Shown: positions 46,092-55,150 of the stretch, piece after piece | Layout of the letters: each line of letters starts with the position of its first letter | How positions within the stretch are numbered: the stretch's first letter is position 1 | Assembly: GCA_041392165.1 (NCBI GenBank) | Contig: JAWKMN010000003.1 | Location: 248,001 to 312,000, forward strand | DNA length: 64,000 nucleotides | Reading direction: 5' to 3' | DNA from: Arenibacter sp041392165 | Lineage (GTDB): Bacteria; Bacteroidota; Bacteroidia; Flavobacteriales; Flavobacteriaceae | Translations under genes and position numbers: made by a program | The notes under the pieces: generated by a model | What the model saw: only the letters and a program-made list of their open reading frames with translations | The model's database searches: none | What the model was told of the DNA's origin: nothing

Positions 46092-48896
46092 TCAGTAAAT
46101 TAAAAACCAAGTACTATCATTGGCGGGAATTTCTACTTTTATTTCTACGGAATAATCCCTTTGCAAATTATAGTTTATTACTTTTCCCCCTTTTTCCTGA
46201 ATGCTTACGGTATCGGGATGTCCTGTATAATAAAGAGGGAGTTTTATGGTTTGGGCCAAGGTTTTATTGGTCGGGTTAAAGAACAATGCCATTCCCTTTT
46301 CGTTCAATTTCGGGTCAACGTGCATAATTCCATCAATTTCCCTTCCATTGGCCCTTTTCAGATGAATTATAGGCGCATTAAGGATGTTACGGAATTTTTT
46401 GTACCAATTAACCACTTCTATTACAGTGCCCTTCGTTTTTTCGGTATCGTATAAGCGGGGGCCCCTGTAGCATGCCTGTACTCCCATTCCATAATTTTGT
46501 ACCATATGGGCCCTGTACGCATCCAAATGGGTGTCCAATGGCTCTATAGTGGCCTCTGCTCCCCCGCCATGGTATTCCGTAAGGGGAACAAAAGTCCAAC
46601 TCATACTTGGAAGTCGGTCAAAGGTGCCATCATACATATTTTGTCTCCCCAGTACCAATTGGCGGTCACGGGGCAGGGACCAGTTTACTTCCCTATATCC
46701 AATACTGTTTTTGGTGCTGCCGCTAAGATAATACCAATCCGGAATATTTAGGGAAATTCCTTTTTCATTGCACCATTTATAAAAATCGGTTATTCGCTTC
46801 CAAGATTTCCATTGGGAATCTTCCACTCCTTTATGCCCTACATGGCTGGTGGAGGCACATAATTGACCTGGATAGGAGCCATCGTGTTCCAAAAGGTCAA
46901 AACCTGTTTTTTCAAAGAAAGTCTTTAGTTTTTCAAAATAATCTATTCCCCATTGGCTGTTCAGGCAGGGCGAACTACCATGAATTACGCCTCCTATTTT
47001 ACCGGTTTCAGGGTTAACAACGTCTACTTCCTCACTTATCCATCTACTGGACAACAGGGAATACCCACCCAATTCTATGCCCTTGGAGTGGGCGTAATCT
47101 GCCAGGGCTTTGAATTTTGTTATATTGTCATCGGATAGGTCTTCCATATTTAAGCCACTGCCAAAACTTAAAATGACCATTTCGTAGCCTGTTTCCGCAC
47201 ACTGATCTATAGCAGCCCTAACTTTTACGTCATCTGTGGTGGTCAAATGCAAAAATAATGGATTTTCTGTAGTCCAGGGGGCTATTGCTTTATACAGGGC
47301 ATTGGTATATAGGCCTTTGCGCTGCTTGTCGTGACTATCAAAGGGCATTTCCCAGATCCTAAAAGATTCAAAGGTAGTTCCTGGATCAATGTCTTCATTG
47401 GGGCCGATGGGCAATTTGCATTCCAATAAACAGGGAGTGGATAATAAATAGCTGGCCTGTGAAGTATAACGGGGATCTTTTTCCCAATGTACTACCTTGT
47501 TGGCATTTTTCATGGACATGGAATGAAATTCAAAATCGCTCTCTATATGTATGTTAGGGGTTTCCCATCCTTTTTGTTTTTCTACGGCGCTTTCGGCCTC
47601 CACCATGGCAAGGATTTCGCTTTTAAAGTTGTTTAATACGACGGACTTTTCTCCATTGTTATCAATAGTAAACCATTTGCTTATTAAGGGAATGCCGTCA
47701 TAGATTTCATAATGTACCTTTACTTCCAAGCCCGAAAATTCCGGATGGGTATAGTTAAAACTTATCTGTTTTCCTTTGGTAGGACTTTTTGGTTTTGAAG
47801 ACCATCGTTTGTTGGGCCATTGAATGCGGTCATGTATGGTGTCAACAGTAAAATCGGTTAGCTGAAATGATGTTGCCGGACTCCACATCTGGTCTAGCCA
47901 CTCCTCTTTTAAATAGCCATATTCAATTTGCCCGTCCAAACCGCCAACGGTATATTCCTCCCCGTTTATGGTAAGGGAAGCCTCCGGACTTACCCCGCGC
48001 AGTAACGATTCGCCTGTTACCAGGTTTTTAAATTCTACTGTGGCGCAATTTGGAGTAAGTCGGAAGGTCCTACTGATCAATCCATTGGAAATAACAATTT
48101 CCTTTTGATCGGTCTGTTGGTAAATTATGGATGGCAGCTCTATCTTTTTAAGCAACCAATCTGTTTTTAATCCGTGTTGATAAACTTCCTCTCCGTAAGG
48201 TAATTTCTGTACCAATGGTTTGATTTTGTTATTAAAATTACCATCAACGGATTTTATTTTGTTCAGATAGTGGGCATCTACCAATTGTGGTTTGAAGGAG
48301 GAATACTGTATACTAGGGTTGGCCCAAACGGCATGGTCTCCGGAGATACCATCCCCGCTATCCTCAACACTTAGTTCAAGAACCTGAACGCCGTTTAGGT
48401 CCAAAATGGTATTAACGGTCTTGTCTCCCCCAATTATTTTTTTACTTTTCCACAATATTTTTCCATCTCCCTTAATGAGGAACCTAACACTGCCTTTGCC
48501 CATCCTCTCTTGGGACTGGGCTACCCCTGCAAAAGTCTTGATCCCGTCATTTTGGGTGAAGTACAGTTTGCTTCCATCGCTAAGGGTATTGTGTTCAAGG
48601 TTTTTTGGTAAGTCCTGTTTATCCTGAATACCTACTTGTACAGTAAGTTTTTGACTCTTGCCATTCAGGAAAAAAAACAGTTTACTTCCGGGCAGGGTTC
48701 CTATGCCATTTTTAAAGGATTCGCCCCCAATTTGTATGGGGAATCCTGTAACGGACTTGTTTTTTTGAGCTGGCCACCAAGGTTGTTCAGGTTTGTCTAT
48801 TTCCAACTCGGAAAGGGATAGGATTTCCGTTTCTCCTTGTTGTGCGTGTGCTGGCAGGGCTAGGAAGAAGGATAAAAATAGGATGAGATATTTCAT
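46092..48896 (-). CDS. NPCBM-domain alpha-galactosidase-like glycoside hydrolase
   Basis: 934 residues with a signal peptide (cleavage near AHAQQ). An NPCBM/NEW2 carbohydrate-binding domain covers about 28-205 (KSVTGFPIQIGGESFKNGIG, KLFFFLNGKSQKLTVQVGIQ). A beta-sandwich follows, then a TIM barrel about 510-800 with GYEMVILSFGSGLNME, FDLLEHDGSYPG (the Asp/His pocket), and SLNIPDWYYLSG. The C-terminal beta domain ends ANDSTWFLIY. The architecture fits GH36/GH27-like alpha-galactosidases, but the exact family is uncertain. It is first of the minus-strand unit with the GH95-like gene; together they would trim galactose- and fucose-bearing side chains. Confidence 0.82.
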   Translation of the reverse strand: MKYLILFLSFFLALPAHAQQGETEILSLSELEIDKPEQPWWPAQKNKSVTGFPIQIGGESFKNGIGTLPGSKLFFFLNGKSQKLTVQVGIQDKQDLPKNLEHNTLSDGSKLYFTQNDGIKTFAGVAQSQERMGKGSVRFLIKGDGKILWKSKKIIGGDKTVNTILDLNGVQVLELSVEDSGDGISGDHAVWANPSIQYSSFKPQLVDAHYLNKIKSVDGNFNNKIKPLVQKLPYGEEVYQHGLKTDWLLKKIELPSIIYQQTDQKEIVISNGLISRTFRLTPNCATVEFKNLVTGESLLRGVSPEASLTINGEEYTVGGLDGQIEYGYLKEEWLDQMWSPATSFQLTDFTVDTIHDRIQWPNKRWSSKPKSPTKGKQISFNYTHPEFSGLEVKVHYEIYDGIPLISKWFTIDNNGEKSVVLNNFKSEILAMVEAESAVEKQKGWETPNIHIESDFEFHSMSMKNANKVVHWEKDPRYTSQASYLLSTPCLLECKLPIGPNEDIDPGTTFESFRIWEMPFDSHDKQRKGLYTNALYKAIAPWTTENPLFLHLTTTDDVKVRAAIDQCAETGYEMVILSFGSGLNMEDLSDDNITKFKALADYAHSKGIELGGYSLLSSRWISEEVDVVNPETGKIGGVIHGSSPCLNSQWGIDYFEKLKTFFEKTGFDLLEHDGSYPGQLCASTSHVGHKGVEDSQWKSWKRITDFYKWCNEKGISLNIPDWYYLSGSTKNSIGYREVNWSLPRDRQLVLGRQNMYDGTFDRLPSMSWTFVPLTEYHGGGAEATIEPLDTHLDAYRAHMVQNYGMGVQACYRGPRLYDTEKTKGTVIEVVNWYKKFRNILNAPIIHLKRANGREIDGIMHVDPKLNEKGMALFFNPTNKTLAQTIKLPLYYTGHPDTVSIQEKGGKVINYNLQRDYSVEIKVEIPANDSTWFLIY

Positions 48897-49218
48897 AGGT
48901 GCTTATTTCTGAAGTTATTTATGCCGTAGGTTTATATTATAGGGGACAATTTTTGATTAGGTTCTTTGGAGTCGTAATTGCGCGTATAAAAAATTTACCG
49001 GTCTTTTATGGTGTTCCAGGATAATTTGGGCCTAGTCCTATGGTACTGAATAAATGGTTGTTAAATGTCGATTTTTTGTTAGTACATTATAAATATAGCT
49101 ACTAATGGCGATTTCGGAAGGATTGTTAACGGAAGAATTGGGAATGGCCCATGCCAATGGTGTCTAGGATCATCTTTTAAGTCAGGGAATTTGAAATGTT
49201 TGGCAGGGTATGGAACAA
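48897..49218. other. Non-coding region upstream of the NPCBM glycosidase
   Basis: About 320 bp that should hold the promoter of the glycosidase pair. I see no strong -7 match and no convincing gene; a 71-codon minus-strand frame reaching into the isomerase 3' end lacks family features. Confidence 0.45.
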
Positions 49219-50055
49219 CTACGGAAAGAAAATGGAGGGAATATGCACTATGGACTCTGTAATATGGTTCCTGATAAACTCGTTGATTTCCCATTGATCC
49301 CCGAGTGGTATTTTAGTGTTGGACCTGTAAATTGAATAAGGGTGCGGGCCATATTCAGGGGTGATGGTGATGTAGGAACGATTTTTATCTTGAGCATTTT
49401 TGATCATTAAACCCCACCACTCGGTAAATTGCCCCAACTCGGTTTTATAATTTCCGTCGCGCGGGTCCACTACCTGTGGACTTTGGGCCGATCCTACGCG
49501 GGCGTGGATATGGTACGTATGCGCTATGGCCTTTTTTACCGCTATCGGTTGGTTTTCCAATAAGGATTCGGCAACACAGCACCAATGGGATAGGTCTGAA
49601 GTGAGTTTGAGAAAGGGATATTTTTCCAAATAGGGCAGACAGGCATGGGCGGCAAAGGAAAACCGGGAACGGTGGGTTTCATGAGTAATGATGACCCCGG
49701 AGTCCAATTCAATTTCATGGGCCGTTTCCAGTAAGACGGAGTTTTGGCGGCTTGTAAAAAAATCCATGCCGGTATGCGAATTTACGAATAGGGGATTGGC
49801 TTCCACTAGGTGGTACAAATGTCTTTTATATTGTTCCCGATGTTTGGTAAAATCTACCTCTGTGGTTTGCCAATGCTGCCCTATGAAATCCAGTTCCAAA
49901 TCTTTCAGCATAGCACAAATTTCCTTCTTTTTAAAACTTTCCAAGGGAAGGTCTATTTCTACGCCCTGATAACCGGCCTTTTTTATTTTGTTTAAAAATA
50001 CGGACCAGGATAAATCGGTACTTCCCCAACGTGGATATATAAATTTGATCTGCAT
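49219..50055 (-). CDS. Sugar phosphate isomerase/epimerase-like TIM-barrel protein
   Basis: 278 residues from the ATG at 50055 (MQIKFIYPRWG); the frame runs on upstream into a repeat element and that part is not protein-like. Metal ligands of the AP-endonuclease-2-like barrel are present: Glu in ITHETHRSR near 120, Asp in LTSDLSHW near 151, His in YHIHARVG near 184 and Glu in ITPEYGPHP near 234. It is distinct in sequence from the isomerase at 3481-4329. The carbohydrate genes around it suggest a role in converting a released sugar, but substrate and partner are not identifiable. Confidence 0.82.
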   Translation of the reverse strand: MQIKFIYPRWGSTDLSWSVFLNKIKKAGYQGVEIDLPLESFKKKEICAMLKDLELDFIGQHWQTTEVDFTKHREQYKRHLYHLVEANPLFVNSHTGMDFFTSRQNSVLLETAHEIELDSGVIITHETHRSRFSFAAHACLPYLEKYPFLKLTSDLSHWCCVAESLLENQPIAVKKAIAHTYHIHARVGSAQSPQVVDPRDGNYKTELGQFTEWWGLMIKNAQDKNRSYITITPEYGPHPYSIYRSNTKIPLGDQWEINEFIRNHITESIVHIPSIFFP

Positions 50056-50068
50056 GCTTTGTATTACT

Positions 50069-50269
50069 TTAATCTTTATAATTCCCTGACGGCTCTGCCT
50101 GGGGGTTCCGATCATAGCTCCCCTTGGGGGAGGTCGGAATTGCTTTTTCGCAATTCCGGGTGGGGCAAAATACAAAATTTCGGTTTTTGGCCCTAAGGCC
50201 AAAATGAAACCGGCGAAATACCTCTACGGCTCTGCCTCGAGGATGGTCGGTTTCAAGAAATTTTTTATT
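50069..50269 (+). repeat. Intergenic repeat family 2, copy 2 (lacks the 18-bp palindrome)
   Basis: About 201 bp, closely matching 18194-18410 and 58929-59141, with the same internal hairpins. At the point where the other copies carry an 18-bp palindrome this one has only AAC. It lies between the divergent isomerase and nqrA genes, upstream of the nqrA promoter. Confidence 0.9.
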
Positions 50270-50314
50270 CCCTAAATTTATAAGTAATAATTATGAAAAC
50301 TTTTTATTAAGTAG

Positions 50315-50322
50315 TAAATTTG
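50315..50322 (+). promoter_or_regulatory. nqrA: Candidate -7 box of the nqr operon
   Basis: TAAATTTG, an exact match to TAnnTTTG, 34 bp before the nqrA start codon. A -33 TTTG is not obvious. The short leader suits a strong housekeeping promoter. Confidence 0.55.
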
Positions 50323-50355
50323 CTCGAAATTTTGATAACCTAAGGTCTACTAAAT

Positions 50356-51708
50356 ATGTCTAAAGACATCCGAATTAAAAAAGGCTTGAACATTAATCTT
50401 ATTGGTGATGCGGAAAGGACTACTTCCAAAGCTGTTTTAAGTAATGTTTATGCGATCAATCTTCAGGATTTTCACGGAATTACACCTAAATTATTAGTTA
50501 AGCAAGGCGCAGAAGTAAAGGCGGGAGAACCACTTTTTTACAACAAAAATGTGGAAGATATGCTTTTTGTTTCGCCGGTAAGCGGAGAATTGATAGAGGT
50601 GGTGAGAGGAGCAAGAAGAAGAATTTTAACCTTGAAAATATTGGCGGACAAAAGCCAGGAATTTGTGTCGCATGCGCCCTTGTCCCCTAAAAGCGCCAAA
50701 GCAGGGGAAGTTAAAGCCTTGCTTTTAAAATCGGGCTGTTGGCCTTTTATCAAGCAAAGGCCTTATGATATCATTGCAAACCCGAGCGTTGCCCCCAAGT
50801 CCGTATTTATTTCGGCATATGTTACCAGTCCTATGGCGGCCGATTTGGATTATGCGTTAAAGGGAAAGGAAAATGAAATTCAGGCGGCAATTACCGCCTT
50901 GGGTAAATTAACGCCCGGAAAGGTACATGTCTCCATCGGGAAAGGGGGGCAGTCCATTTTTTCCAAGATGGAGGATGTGGAAATACATAAGGTTTCCGGT
51001 CCCCATCCTGCAGGATTGGTAGGGACCCAGATCAATAAAATAGATCCTATCAATAAGGGTGAAGTGGTTTGGACCATTGCACCGCAAGATCTTGTTGTAA
51101 TAGGGGAGCTTTTGCTTACGGGCAGGTACAATCCCGAAAGGGTGGTGGCCTTGGTCGGTTCCAGTGTTAAGGCCCCAAAATATTACACTACCAAAATTGG
51201 TTCCGAAATAGCTACCTTTCTTTATGCCAGTGGTGTAAATACGGAAAATTTTAGGGTGATCAACGGGGATGTCCTAACGGGTTCCAAAACAAAGCCGGAT
51301 GGTTATTTGGGATATTATAACAATACCGTATCGGTAATTCCCGAAGGTGATGATTATGAATTTTTTGGATGGAACAAACCGGTATTCAATAAAATATCTT
51401 CCACCAGGGCCTTGACCTTCTCTTGGCTGCAGCCAAAAAAGAAATATGATCTGGATACCAATACCAATGGGGAACACAGGGCATTTGTGCTAACCGGATT
51501 GTATGAAGAGGTTTTTCCAATGGATATATACCCTTTACAACTTTTAAAGGCGTGTATGGTGAAGGACTTGGATGAAATGGAGCAGTTGGGTCTATACGAA
51601 GTGGCTCCCGAAGATTTTTCCCTAACAGAATTTATTTGCATCTCTAAACAGCCCCATCAGCAGATTATCAGGGAAGGGTTGGATTTATTATATAAAGAAA
51701 TAGGATAA
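50356..51708 (+). CDS. nqrA: Na+-translocating NADH:quinone reductase subunit A
   Basis: 450 residues, normal for NqrA, the hydrophilic cytoplasmic subunit that contributes to the quinone site. It begins MSKDIRIKKGLNINLIGDAE and carries a barrel-sandwich segment LVKQGAEVKAGEPLFYNK near 47-64, the typical FSPVSGE-like VSPVSGELIEVVRG near 73, and HPAGLVGTQINKIDPINKGEVVW near 220. First gene of nqrABCDEF, with 3 bp to nqrB. The complex oxidises NADH and pumps Na+, supporting the view of a marine organism. Confidence 0.97.
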   Translation: MSKDIRIKKGLNINLIGDAERTTSKAVLSNVYAINLQDFHGITPKLLVKQGAEVKAGEPLFYNKNVEDMLFVSPVSGELIEVVRGARRRILTLKILADKSQEFVSHAPLSPKSAKAGEVKALLLKSGCWPFIKQRPYDIIANPSVAPKSVFISAYVTSPMAADLDYALKGKENEIQAAITALGKLTPGKVHVSIGKGGQSIFSKMEDVEIHKVSGPHPAGLVGTQINKIDPINKGEVVWTIAPQDLVVIGELLLTGRYNPERVVALVGSSVKAPKYYTTKIGSEIATFLYASGVNTENFRVINGDVLTGSKTKPDGYLGYYNNTVSVIPEGDDYEFFGWNKPVFNKISSTRALTFSWLQPKKKYDLDTNTNGEHRAFVLTGLYEEVFPMDIYPLQLLKACMVKDLDEMEQLGLYEVAPEDFSLTEFICISKQPHQQIIREGLDLLYKEIG

Positions 51709-51711
51709 AAG

Positions 51712-52980
51712 ATGAGCTTAAAAAGTAATTTACATAATCTAAAGGAGAAGTACAAGGGTAAAAAAATGGCCCCTGCATTCAATGCCATCCATACTTTTTT
51801 GTATGCTCCCAACGAAACTACACATTCCGGTTCCCATGTACGTGCCGTGGATGATTTAAAGCGGACGATGAACACGGTGATCATGGCTTTGGTGCCCGTG
51901 CTGATATTTGGGATATTCAATGCCGGTTATCAGCACTATGCCGCTGTTGATGCGGCCAATGGCGTTGTAAGGCAGGCGTCGCTTTTTGGGAACTTTTTAA
52001 CATGGGAGAATTTTATTATGGGGGCATGGACCGTGCTGCCGTTGGTAATCGTATCCTATGCCGTTGGACTTGCGGTAGAATTTTTGTTTGCCGTAATCAA
52101 GGGCCATGAAGTAGAGGAAGGCTATTTGGTTACCGGTATGTTGGTGCCCTTGATAGTGCCTGTAGATACTCCCTTATGGATGTTGGCGGTAGCCGTGGTC
52201 TTTGGGGTAGTTATCGGTAAGGAAGTTTTTGGAGGTACGGGGATGAATATTTTGAATCCAGCGCTTACCATTAGGGCATTTTTATTCTTTGCATATCCTA
52301 CCTGGATGAGTGGGGATAAAGTTTGGGTGCATCAGGCGGTCGATTTGGCCGGTGGTCCGGATGCTATTTCCGGAGAGACCATATTGGGGTATTTGGCACA
52401 GGGCAAGGGGGCCGAAATGTCCTATTCCGTTTCGGATATGTTTTTTGGATTTATTCCGGGATCCGTAGGGGAAACCCCTACATTGCTTATTCTGTTGGGC
52501 GGACTGTTCTTGATCTATAGTAAGATCGCCAGTTGGAGAATTATGTTGAGCGCCGTAATAGGGGCCCTCGTTATGGGACTTATCTTTAATGGAGCGGTAG
52601 ATGCAGGCTGGGTGACCGAGACGAGCAAGTTCTACGGATTGATGAGTTTTGCCTTTTGGCAACATCTGATCGTTGGTGGTCTGGCCTTTGGTATTGTGTA
52701 TATGGCGACCGATCCGGTTACCGGTGCCCAGACCAATAGGGGAAAATGGTTTTACGGATTTTTTATTGGATTTATATCGGTATTGATAAGAGTGTTCAAC
52801 CCTGCCTATCCGGAAGGCGTATTCTTGGCAATTTTGTTGATGAACGTTTTTGCCCCGACCATTGATCACTATGTGGTAAGGGGGAATATAAATAAAAGGA
52901 TGAAACGTGCTAAGAACGCTATTATTTTGCCTAAGGATGGTGAAGGAAAAGCACAGGAATTAAAAGCAGAAACAGTATAA
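51712..52980 (+). CDS. nqrB: Na+-translocating NADH:quinone reductase subunit B
   Basis: 422 residues with about ten membrane segments. The covalent FMN site is expected at Thr223 in PDAISGETILG (S-G-E-T in place of the usual S-G-A-T). Conserved motifs include NILNPALTIRAFLFFAYP near 179-196 and FIPGSVGETPTLLILLGG near 247. It also binds riboflavin in known complexes. FMN is presumably loaded by the ApbE encoded at 56964. Three base pairs separate it from nqrA and 2 bp from nqrC. Confidence 0.97.
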   Translation: MSLKSNLHNLKEKYKGKKMAPAFNAIHTFLYAPNETTHSGSHVRAVDDLKRTMNTVIMALVPVLIFGIFNAGYQHYAAVDAANGVVRQASLFGNFLTWENFIMGAWTVLPLVIVSYAVGLAVEFLFAVIKGHEVEEGYLVTGMLVPLIVPVDTPLWMLAVAVVFGVVIGKEVFGGTGMNILNPALTIRAFLFFAYPTWMSGDKVWVHQAVDLAGGPDAISGETILGYLAQGKGAEMSYSVSDMFFGFIPGSVGETPTLLILLGGLFLIYSKIASWRIMLSAVIGALVMGLIFNGAVDAGWVTETSKFYGLMSFAFWQHLIVGGLAFGIVYMATDPVTGAQTNRGKWFYGFFIGFISVLIRVFNPAYPEGVFLAILLMNVFAPTIDHYVVRGNINKRMKRAKNAIILPKDGEGKAQELKAETV

Positions 52981-52982
52981 TC

Positions 52983-53735
52983 ATGGCAGTTAATACAGAT
53001 AAAAATAGTTACACCATTATTTTTGCCGCCGTTATGGTGGTCATTGTAGGGTCTCTTTTGGCATTTTTTGCATCATCGCTCAGCGAGAAGATCCAAGAGA
53101 ACGAGAGATTGGAAAAACAACAGAATATTCTTTATGCCATGGGCGTAAATGAAAATGTGGACGAAGGAAGTGTCAATTTTGTTTCTACCGATAAGGTGGC
53201 TGGGGAGTTCCAAAAATATATCAAGGAACAACTGGTTATAGAGGGCGATAAAATTACGACTGATGAGGAAGCGTACCTAATCGACCTTAAAAAACAGGAA
53301 ACGGAAGCCAAGGCGGGAAAAACCAGAAAGCTTCCCGTATTCATAGGGGAGAAAGACGGGGCAACCTATTATATCATCCCTATGAGGGGCAAAGGTCTTT
53401 GGGATGCTATTTGGGGCTTTGTGGCCCTGGACGATAATTTGGTGGTACAAGGCGTATATTTTGACCATAAAGGAGAGACTCCCGGTCTTGGGGCAAATAT
53501 CAAGCAGCGGTATTTTATGGATGATTTTACCGGGGAATCCATACTAAAAGGAACGGAATATGCCGGAATTGCGGTAGCCAAAGGGAACAATGATCCTACC
53601 AATGAGATTAAAGACGATAACGAAGTAGATGCATTGGCGGGAGCGACCATTACGGGAGATGGTGTTTCTGCAATGATCCGTCAAAGCGTAAATCTATATA
53701 AACCTTATTTGGAATCAATACGAGCTAAAAAATAA
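52983..53735 (+). CDS. nqrC: Na+-translocating NADH:quinone reductase subunit C
   Basis: 250 residues, one N-terminal membrane helix (about 10-32) and a periplasmic FMN-binding domain. The flavinylation motif D-A-L-A-G-A-T-I-T lies near the end; Thr224 is the expected covalent FMN site, a match to the ApbE consensus except for Ala in the S/T position. GLWDAIWGFVALDDNLVVQG near 138 is also typical. It lies 2 bp after nqrB and 3 bp before nqrD. Confidence 0.96.
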   Translation: MAVNTDKNSYTIIFAAVMVVIVGSLLAFFASSLSEKIQENERLEKQQNILYAMGVNENVDEGSVNFVSTDKVAGEFQKYIKEQLVIEGDKITTDEEAYLIDLKKQETEAKAGKTRKLPVFIGEKDGATYYIIPMRGKGLWDAIWGFVALDDNLVVQGVYFDHKGETPGLGANIKQRYFMDDFTGESILKGTEYAGIAVAKGNNDPTNEIKDDNEVDALAGATITGDGVSAMIRQSVNLYKPYLESIRAKK

Positions 53736-53738
53736 AAC

Positions 53739-54386
53739 ATGGCACTACTTTCAAAAAAAGATGCGAGTCTAATATTGGACCCGTTGGCAGATAATAACCC
53801 CATTACCATTCAGGTATTGGGAATTTGTTCGGCATTGGCAATTACGGCAGAACTAAAGGCATCCATAGTAATGGCTTTCTCGGTACTGTTCGTAATGGGA
53901 ATGGGGAATGTTGTAATTTCTTTAATGCGCGATATTATACCTTCAAAAATTAGGATTATTGTACAATTGGTGGTGGTAGCGTCCCTTGTGATTATGGTGG
54001 ATCAGGTGCTTAAGGCCTTTGCCTATGAATTGAGCAAAACCCTTTCCGTTTTTGTTGGGCTCATCATTACCAACTGTATCATCATGGGGCGTTTTGAAGC
54101 TTTTGCCTTGGCCAACGGGCCTTGGAGGTCTTTCTTGGACGGGATCGGTAATGCGGCCGGATACGGTTTGATATTGGTGATAATCGGTTTCTTTAGAGAA
54201 CTCTTGGGTTCGGGAACACTGCTTGGATATAAAGTGTTGGGAGATCCCATAGAAAAAACCGGCCTATATGCCATCGGCTATGAGAACAACGGATTTATGT
54301 TGTTGTCCCCCATGGCCCTGATCGTTGTTGGACTCATTATCTGGGTACAACGCTCGCGCAACAAAGCCTTAATAGAGGAAAATTAG
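53739..54386 (+). CDS. nqrD: Na+-translocating NADH:quinone reductase subunit D
   Basis: 215 residues, six membrane segments, NqrD/RnfE family. Conserved blocks: DNNPITIQVLGICSALAITA at 18-37, with the Cys that helps hold the intramembrane Fe centre, and IITNCIIMGRFEAFALANGPW near 108-128 with the second Cys. Close spacing to nqrC and nqrE confirms co-transcription. Confidence 0.96.
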   Translation: MALLSKKDASLILDPLADNNPITIQVLGICSALAITAELKASIVMAFSVLFVMGMGNVVISLMRDIIPSKIRIIVQLVVVASLVIMVDQVLKAFAYELSKTLSVFVGLIITNCIIMGRFEAFALANGPWRSFLDGIGNAAGYGLILVIIGFFRELLGSGTLLGYKVLGDPIEKTGLYAIGYENNGFMLLSPMALIVVGLIIWVQRSRNKALIEEN

Positions 54387-54410
54387 TAGTCATCATAAGA
54401 GTAGAATATT

Positions 54411-55148
54411 ATGTTAGAGCATGTAGAATTATTTTTTAAATCCATATTTATAGATAATATGGTATTTGCCACATTCTTAGGAATGTGTTCTTACCTTGCC
54501 GTTTCTAAAAAAGTGACTACTGCGGTTGGTCTTGGAGCAGCTGTAATCTTTGTATTGTCGGTAACGGTTCCCCTAAACTGGCTGTTGGATCAGTATTTGT
54601 TAAGGGATGGGGCCTTGGCCTGGTTGGGACCTGAGTATGCGGATTATAACCTGAGTTTTTTATCTTTTATACTATTTATTGCTACCATAGCTACTATGGT
54701 GCAATTGGTAGAGATCGTTGTTGAAAAATTTTCACCTTCCCTATACAATTCCTTAGGAATATTTTTACCCTTGATAGCGGTGAACTGTGCCATCTTGGGA
54801 GGTTCGTTGTTTATGCAGTCCAGGGATATCCAAACCCTTGGATTGGCCTTTAACTATGGACTCAGTTCCGGAATTGGATGGTTCTTGGCTATTTTGGCCA
54901 TTGCGGCCATACGGGAGAAAATTAGATACTCCAATGTTCCGGCACCCCTTAGAGGCCTAGGGATAACCTTTATCATTACCGGACTTATGGCAATAGGTTT
55001 TATGAGTTTTGGCGGTATGTTGACAGGTGGTGATGAGGCTCCGAAAGAGGTTGAGCAGAACACTGCCCAAAAAGTAGAGGAAGATAAAATAATTAAGGAA
55101 ACCAAGGAAAATACGGTTTCTTATAACAACGCTATAATAAACGAGTAA
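54411..55148 (+). CDS. nqrE: Na+-translocating NADH:quinone reductase subunit E
   Basis: 245 residues. The six-helix core resembles NqrE (FKSIFIDNMVFATFLGMCSY at 9-28 and PLIAVNCAILGGSLFM near 120, carrying the two Cys). The protein is longer than the usual roughly 200 residues because of a hydrophilic, charged C-terminal tail from about 208 (GGDEAPKEVEQNTAQKVEED). The tail probably faces the cytoplasm and its role is not known. A 24-bp gap follows nqrD and 2 bp lead to nqrF. Confidence 0.95.
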   Translation: MLEHVELFFKSIFIDNMVFATFLGMCSYLAVSKKVTTAVGLGAAVIFVLSVTVPLNWLLDQYLLRDGALAWLGPEYADYNLSFLSFILFIATIATMVQLVEIVVEKFSPSLYNSLGIFLPLIAVNCAILGGSLFMQSRDIQTLGLAFNYGLSSGIGWFLAILAIAAIREKIRYSNVPAPLRGLGITFIITGLMAIGFMSFGGMLTGGDEAPKEVEQNTAQKVEEDKIIKETKENTVSYNNAIINE

Positions 55149-55150
55149 AA

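Noticed and set aside
49079..49294. 71-codon minus-strand frame overlapping the isomerase 3' end
   Set aside because: Overlaps the end of a credible gene in another frame and has no recognisable features.
50056..50202. 49-residue N-terminal extension of the isomerase
   Set aside because: The extension is encoded by repeat family 2 sequence; the barrel starts naturally at the ATG at 50055.
52282..52869. 195-codon open frame antisense to nqrB
   Set aside because: It is opposite a well-conserved gene, has His/Gln-rich low-complexity composition with no family features, and is explained by codon bias of nqrB.
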